Shown here piece after piece: positions 59,924 to 64,000 of a stretch of 64,000 bases of DNA. Where the stretch lies: NCBI GenBank assembly GCA_022616615.1, contig JAKEER010000513.1, positions 62,001 through 126,000 of the forward strand, given 5' to 3'. Under the pieces are notes generated by a model that saw only the letters and a list, made by a program, of their open reading frames with translations, searched no databases and was not told the origin of the DNA. Both the position numbers and the translations under genes were made by a program. Every line of letters starts with the position of its first letter. Within the stretch, counting starts at the first letter, position 1. Source of the stretch: Acidobacteriota bacterium. GTDB taxonomy: Bacteria > Acidobacteriota > Terriglobia > Versatilivoradales > Versatilivoraceae.

Positions 59924-61327
59924 ATGCTGGCGAGAATCAACTGGTACTGCTTACGCTTCACAGTTGTTGTACTGTTTGCTGGGGGCTTGCTGCAGGGCAG
60001 TGTCCCGGCTGCTGATGTCACGTTCAACAAAGATATCGTCCGAATCCTCCAAAGCCGTTGTCAGGCCTGCCATCGGCCAGGAGAAATTGGACCGATGCCA
60101 TTGCTCACCTATCGCCAAGTGCGTCCGTGGGCAAAGGCTATCAGAGAGGTAGTGCTTACTAGGCGTATGCCCCCATGGTTTGCAGCACCTGAGCATGGGA
60201 AATTTGTGAATGACACATCTCTCTCCAAGGGTGAGATTGATAAACTTGCCACTTGGGTCAGCTCCGGAGCGCCAGAGGGAGACCCGAGCGACCTTCCCCC
60301 CGAAAAGGTATTTACGCACGGTTGGAACCTTGGCGTCCCGGATGTCGTTTTCGAGCTGCCTCAATACACAGTTCCAGCCTCAGGAGTCATTGAATATACC
60401 TCGTTCGTGATCCCAACTGGCTTCACCGAAGACAAGTGGGTTGAGCAATTGGAGTTGCGTCCCGGCGACCGCTCAGTCGTACATCACGCAGGTGTCACGA
60501 TACGGGAAGTCGGTGACAGTTGGCTACGACAGGCGCCTATTGGGCAACCTTTTACAAAAACGGCATCGGAGGGCAAGAAAGCCAGAGATACCAGCGATAA
60601 AGCCAAAGAGCCCAGCGACGCACATTTCGGTCCAGAACTACTCATGGTCTATTTGCCGGGCGGCACAACCGAGCCGCCGGGTCCTGGGCGGGCTAAGCTC
60701 ATTAAGGCTGGCTCGGATCTTATTTTCACGATTCACTACACGCCGAATGGGAAGCCCACTATAGATCGCACACGTTTGGGCTTGACTTTCGCCAAGGAAC
60801 CACCCGCTGAGCGAGTGGTTACGTTTGCGGCAGTCAATCAAAAGTTGGCAATTCCGCCTGGTGATCCGAATTATCGTTTGGATACCCGCGCGATCCTTAG
60901 GGAACCGGCGAAGTTGATCGGCTTCTTCCCCCATATGCACCTTCGTGGGAAGGCGTTTGAATATCGCGTGGTCTCTCCAAGAGGCGAGTCGACAACTGTC
61001 TTGAAAGTACCCCGCTACGACTTCAACTGGCAGCTGTACTATAAGCTAGAAGAGCCTTTGCTGCTCGAGGCCGGAAGCCGCTTGGAAGCGACAGCATGGT
61101 ATGACAACTCTCCGAACAACCCATTCAACCCCGATCCGAAGGTGGAAGTACGTTGGGGAGCCCAGACCTGGGATGAAATGATGGGGGCTGGTTTCGACTT
61201 GGCGATTAAGACACACCAAGATCCAACGTCGTTGTTCACCCGGAAAACAAAATACATTATCGAGCCTGAGGACGACGAACTGCAATGCCTTTCGGGAAGC
61301 CAATCTTGCACTGACGGCGGAAAGTAA
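59924..61327 (+). CDS. Secreted cytochrome c / copper-monooxygenase-like C-terminal domain protein
   Basis: VTFNKDIVRILQSRCQACHRPGEIGPMPLLTYRQVRPWAKAIREVVLTRRMPPW; DLIFTIHYTPNGKPTIDRTRLGLTFAKEPP; FFPHMHLRGKAFEYRV. Confidence 0.85.
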   Translation: MLARINWYCLRFTVVVLFAGGLLQGSVPAADVTFNKDIVRILQSRCQACHRPGEIGPMPLLTYRQVRPWAKAIREVVLTRRMPPWFAAPEHGKFVNDTSLSKGEIDKLATWVSSGAPEGDPSDLPPEKVFTHGWNLGVPDVVFELPQYTVPASGVIEYTSFVIPTGFTEDKWVEQLELRPGDRSVVHHAGVTIREVGDSWLRQAPIGQPFTKTASEGKKARDTSDKAKEPSDAHFGPELLMVYLPGGTTEPPGPGRAKLIKAGSDLIFTIHYTPNGKPTIDRTRLGLTFAKEPPAERVVTFAAVNQKLAIPPGDPNYRLDTRAILREPAKLIGFFPHMHLRGKAFEYRVVSPRGESTTVLKVPRYDFNWQLYYKLEEPLLLEAGSRLEATAWYDNSPNNPFNPDPKVEVRWGAQTWDEMMGAGFDLAIKTHQDPTSLFTRKTKYIIEPEDDELQCLSGSQSCTDGGK

Positions 61328-61644
61328 GGCGTGTCGTGATCCGCTGCCTCGAAGTGTGCGCTTATGCTGCCGTTATAAGCAGGCCTCCCACAGCAAAAGG
61401 GGGAGTCGGCAAAGTCCGAACAGAAGACGGCACAATCATTCAGGAACTCTGGGGTAACCAAGAACCCTACGGTTCAAGGAAATCTTAGGATTCGGTTTCT
61501 TATACGTGTTTAGAGGGCGCTACCATCTTAGAATCAGTCATTTTGGCTCAAGGATTACAAGTGGCGTTGATAGTCGAAGCTCGCTGAGAGAAACCAATCT
61601 AATCCTTATTGTGCTCGCAAAGTTCCCATGAGAAGGGTCAAGTA

Positions 61645-62562
61645 ATGTCTTCGGCACAGTCGCGTCGTGTAGGTCGCATCTTGCGGCCGCGGAGTCGAAA
61701 GGATGCTTCTACCGTCGCGTTTTTACTCATGATGTTGGTAGGACCGCAGACGACCGTCGATCCTCCTCCGACCCCAGTTGAGTTTGTATGTCCGATGGAC
61801 CGAGACGTTCGCTCCAAAGACCCAGGTCCATGCTCGAAGTGCGGCATGAAGCTCATACCTAGCATTAAGGAGCAGCTGGAGTACCCGCTGCGTCTGTTGG
61901 CGACGCCACCTCAGATTCCTACTGGCAAACTAATCCGGCTCGAGTTTGAAGTCTGCGATCCGAGCACCGGTAAGCCGGTAGACCAGTTCGAAATAGTCCA
62001 TGAGAGGCGCTTTCACTTGTTCATCGTGAGCCAGGAACTCGATTTCTTCGAGCACGTCCATCCGGAACAGAGTGGCGAACGCTTCGTGCTTGACCTCACC
62101 CTCCCGAAGCCTGGCGTCTACAGAATGCTGGCTGACTTCTATCCCGTCGGCGGCGTGCCACAGTTTGTGCCCCTGACTGTGACGACAGCCGGATACGCCG
62201 CGCCGGTGACTGCAGCCGTGCTCCAGACTGACCTTGAGCCCAAGAAGGGCGAGAATATAGACGTCGAACTGACCATGGAGCCGCACCAACCGATTGCCGG
62301 CAAGAAGACGATGCTTTTCTTCAGGCTGAGGCCGACAGAACAACTCGAACCTTTTCTTGGTGCATGGGGACATCTGCTCGCCGCTAGCGACGATCTGATT
62401 GACTTGATCCATGCTCATCCATTTCTTGCGGACGGCAGCGGTCAGGTCCAGTTCAACGTTTTCTTTCCGAGGGAGTCAACGTATCGAATCTGGGTGCAGT
62501 TCCAGCGCTCCAGGAAGGTGAATACCGTTCATTTCACCTTTCCGGTTTCGCAGTTGAAATGA
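61645..62562 (+). CDS. Protein with heavy-metal-binding (YHS-like/HMBD) motif
   Basis: EFVCPMDRDVRSKDPGPCSKCGMKLIP, followed by beta-rich domains with DFFEHVHPEQ and LIDLIHAHPFLADGSG. Confidence 0.75.
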   Translation: MSSAQSRRVGRILRPRSRKDASTVAFLLMMLVGPQTTVDPPPTPVEFVCPMDRDVRSKDPGPCSKCGMKLIPSIKEQLEYPLRLLATPPQIPTGKLIRLEFEVCDPSTGKPVDQFEIVHERRFHLFIVSQELDFFEHVHPEQSGERFVLDLTLPKPGVYRMLADFYPVGGVPQFVPLTVTTAGYAAPVTAAVLQTDLEPKKGENIDVELTMEPHQPIAGKKTMLFFRLRPTEQLEPFLGAWGHLLAASDDLIDLIHAHPFLADGSGQVQFNVFFPRESTYRIWVQFQRSRKVNTVHFTFPVSQLK

Positions 62563-63229
62563 GCGATGCCGACGTGCCCGGGGGGTGCATAAGCAGACGC
62601 GTACGCTTCGGTAGACCTATCGCATCACGAAACCAGTATATGCACGCCGGGCCTTTTCGGTAGTCGCGGACCCAAACGAGGTTTCGCACGCCACCGTCAG
62701 GGAGGATAGCGCTGACTTGGATTGAGCCGCCTTCGATGACCTGGGCGGGGCGAATGCCGGCGGCTGTGAAGTCTCGCCGCAGTATGTAGCCGTTCGTAAC
62801 GAGGAATCCGGGTGACGGCTTGTTGTATTGAGGTCTCTCCGCATCGGGCACCTCGGGAAGGTAAATGTCTTCGCCCCTTGGTGCTCCGCCCTCGACCCAA
62901 TGTACGATCATTTCGATCTCTGAGAGCGTCAAACTCGCATCATCGCGGAACTCGCCGAATCCACGCACCGCGCCCCAAGGCGGCATGCGTCGCTCGCGAA
63001 CTTCTTCACTGATCGCCTTCGCCCAAGGGCGAACCTGGTCATAGGCTACGAGCGGTATCGATGACTTCTCGCTGTGGCAGCTCAGGCACCTCCGATAAAA
63101 AATACGGGAGATTTCCTGAGTCCAGGTGAGCCTCGTCGTCACAGGCTCGTGCGCAATCACCGGAAGGCTACTCATCACAAGGATGAGGCTTGTTTTCACG
63201 AAGCAGCAGCGACGGTTCCACCTAAACAT
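62534..63229 (-). CDS. Secreted cytochrome c-like protein paralogous to the N-terminus of 59924-61327 (ORF extends to a chimeric start at 63298)
   Basis: MFRWNRRCCFVKTSLILVMSSLPVIAHE signal; ISRIFYRRCLSCHSEKSSIPLVAYDQVRPWAKAISEEVRERRMPPWGAV. Confidence 0.75.
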   Translation of the reverse strand: MFRWNRRCCFVKTSLILVMSSLPVIAHEPVTTRLTWTQEISRIFYRRCLSCHSEKSSIPLVAYDQVRPWAKAISEEVRERRMPPWGAVRGFGEFRDDASLTLSEIEMIVHWVEGGAPRGEDIYLPEVPDAERPQYNKPSPGFLVTNGYILRRDFTAAGIRPAQVIEGGSIQVSAILPDGGVRNLVWVRDYRKGPACIYWFRDAIGLPKRTRLLMHPPGTSASLISTAKPER

Positions 63230-63370
63230 CTTCAGTCCTCGCGATGCCCGCAAGGCCTTGATCCGTCGCGCAAGCCTGTGTTCCGTAACCTCAGTCATCG
63301 ACAGCTCTCCTTCCCTCCATCCGAACTAAGATGGATAATAGTCAACCCAGATCGTAATCGTCAAATCCTA
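63230..63370 (-). pseudogene. Promoter and first ~18 codons of an XRE-cupin regulator gene fused upstream of the cytochrome gene
   Basis: MTEVTEHRLARRIKALRASR vs intact MTEVTEHKLARRIKALRASR; similarity extends through the upstream region (63241-63370 vs 53835-53964). Confidence 0.8.
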
Positions 63371-63412
63371 AGACTCAGTCCAGATCGTAATCGTCAAATC
63401 CTAAGACTCAGT
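63347..63412. repeat. Two tandem copies of a 33-bp unit
   Basis: ccagatcgtaatcgtcaaatcctaagactcagt x2, exact. Confidence 0.9.
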
Positions 63413-63723
63413 TGGAACGGAGCGTTGAGCCCAGCAACCAGCATTCACTTACTTGAAAACTCCACCAACCGGCATTGCGGCTTTGACATCTTTCAAACCA
63501 ATTGAGAATGAGCCTGATCCCGAGATTACTTGATCATGAGTCTGTCTTGGAATCGTTGGCTTGATCGGATCGTACTTCTCCATGGTGATATGTCCAGAAT
63601 GGACAAGAGAGTTGGCAAAACTTCCATGTCACGCTTGTGTGGTGGCCACAGATCTTGCCATAGATGTCTCTCGGCTATATACGGGATTGTTGACTTTTTC
63701 TAATACATATTTGATAAATGAGA

Positions 63724-64000
63724 ATGAATAAAATCGAACCCCGGTCTCAAAAGTCAATTGGCTTCTCTTCATGGGAACACGGCGACCTTCCAGCAGCTCC
63801 GGTCTTCCGGGCACGTCATCTAATGATGCTCGTTGGCCCAGGATTGCTCATGGCGGGAGCGAATGTCGGAGGAGGCGAGTGGCTGCTCGGGCCATTGGTG
63901 TCGGCCCAATATGGCGGTCGCGTTCTCTGGCTGGCCACGCTAGCCATCCTATTTCAATTGTTTTATAACTTGGCCGTTATGCGTTATGCACTCTACACAG
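63724..64000 (+). CDS. Nramp-like divalent metal transporter, 5' part only
   Basis: Open frame to window end: MNKIEPRSQKSIGFSSWEHGDLPAAPVFRARHLMMLVGPGLLMAGANVGGGEWLLGPLVSAQYGG... Confidence 0.7.
   Translation, partial: MNKIEPRSQKSIGFSSWEHGDLPAAPVFRARHLMMLVGPGLLMAGANVGGGEWLLGPLVSAQYGGRVLWLATLAILFQLFYNLAVMRYALYT

Noticed and set aside
1-64000. CRISPR arrays, rRNA genes, complete tRNAs
   Set aside because: No regularly spaced direct repeats, no rRNA-like blocks and no full cloverleaf were recognised; only a partial tRNA-Pro was seen.

Overview
The window looks like a bacterial chromosome segment from an Acidobacteria/Solibacter-like lineage. That assignment is inference, based on Oar-like TonB-dependent receptors, PSCyt1/DUF1549/DUF1553 + DUF1501 pairs and many secreted TAT/cytochrome proteins. 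From left to right it holds: TPR proteins (one fused to a DUF1326-like Cys-rich domain); a sulfite-oxidase-family enzyme; a TonB receptor; a glycoside-utilisation island with several broken genes (9-18 kb), ending near a truncated tRNA-Pro 3' end and a transposase remnant; a cytochrome/DUF1553-DUF1501-RhaT-like block; a CoA/2-oxoacid-dehydrogenase catabolic cluster (CitE-like lyase, E2, MR/MLE enolase-superfamily enzyme, MaoC, type III CoA-transferase, E1 beta, E1 alpha); a sialidase-like protein; a minus-strand DUF1501/DUF1553/PPC operon; two paralogous TonB receptors with an XRE-cupin regulator and a complete IS between them; copper/haem-type secreted proteins; and the start of an Nramp-like transporter. 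The most striking structure is a ~5.2 kb lanthanide-type PQQ dehydrogenase module (DUF336, XoxF-like, XoxJ-like, and a cytochrome c fused to a YVTN beta-propeller). It is wedged between E1 beta and E1 alpha and flanked by ~90% identical direct duplications of the E1beta/E1alpha junction, the pattern expected from single-crossover integration of a circle. The left duplicate is also interrupted by a 138-bp MITE-like element. Other signals are a conserved promoter-like motif (CYTATA-N13-CTTGACAMG) upstream of four units, and fragments of one XRE-cupin regulator gene at two other loci, one apparently supplying a promoter and N-terminus to a cytochrome gene. All reading was by eye; no searches were run.
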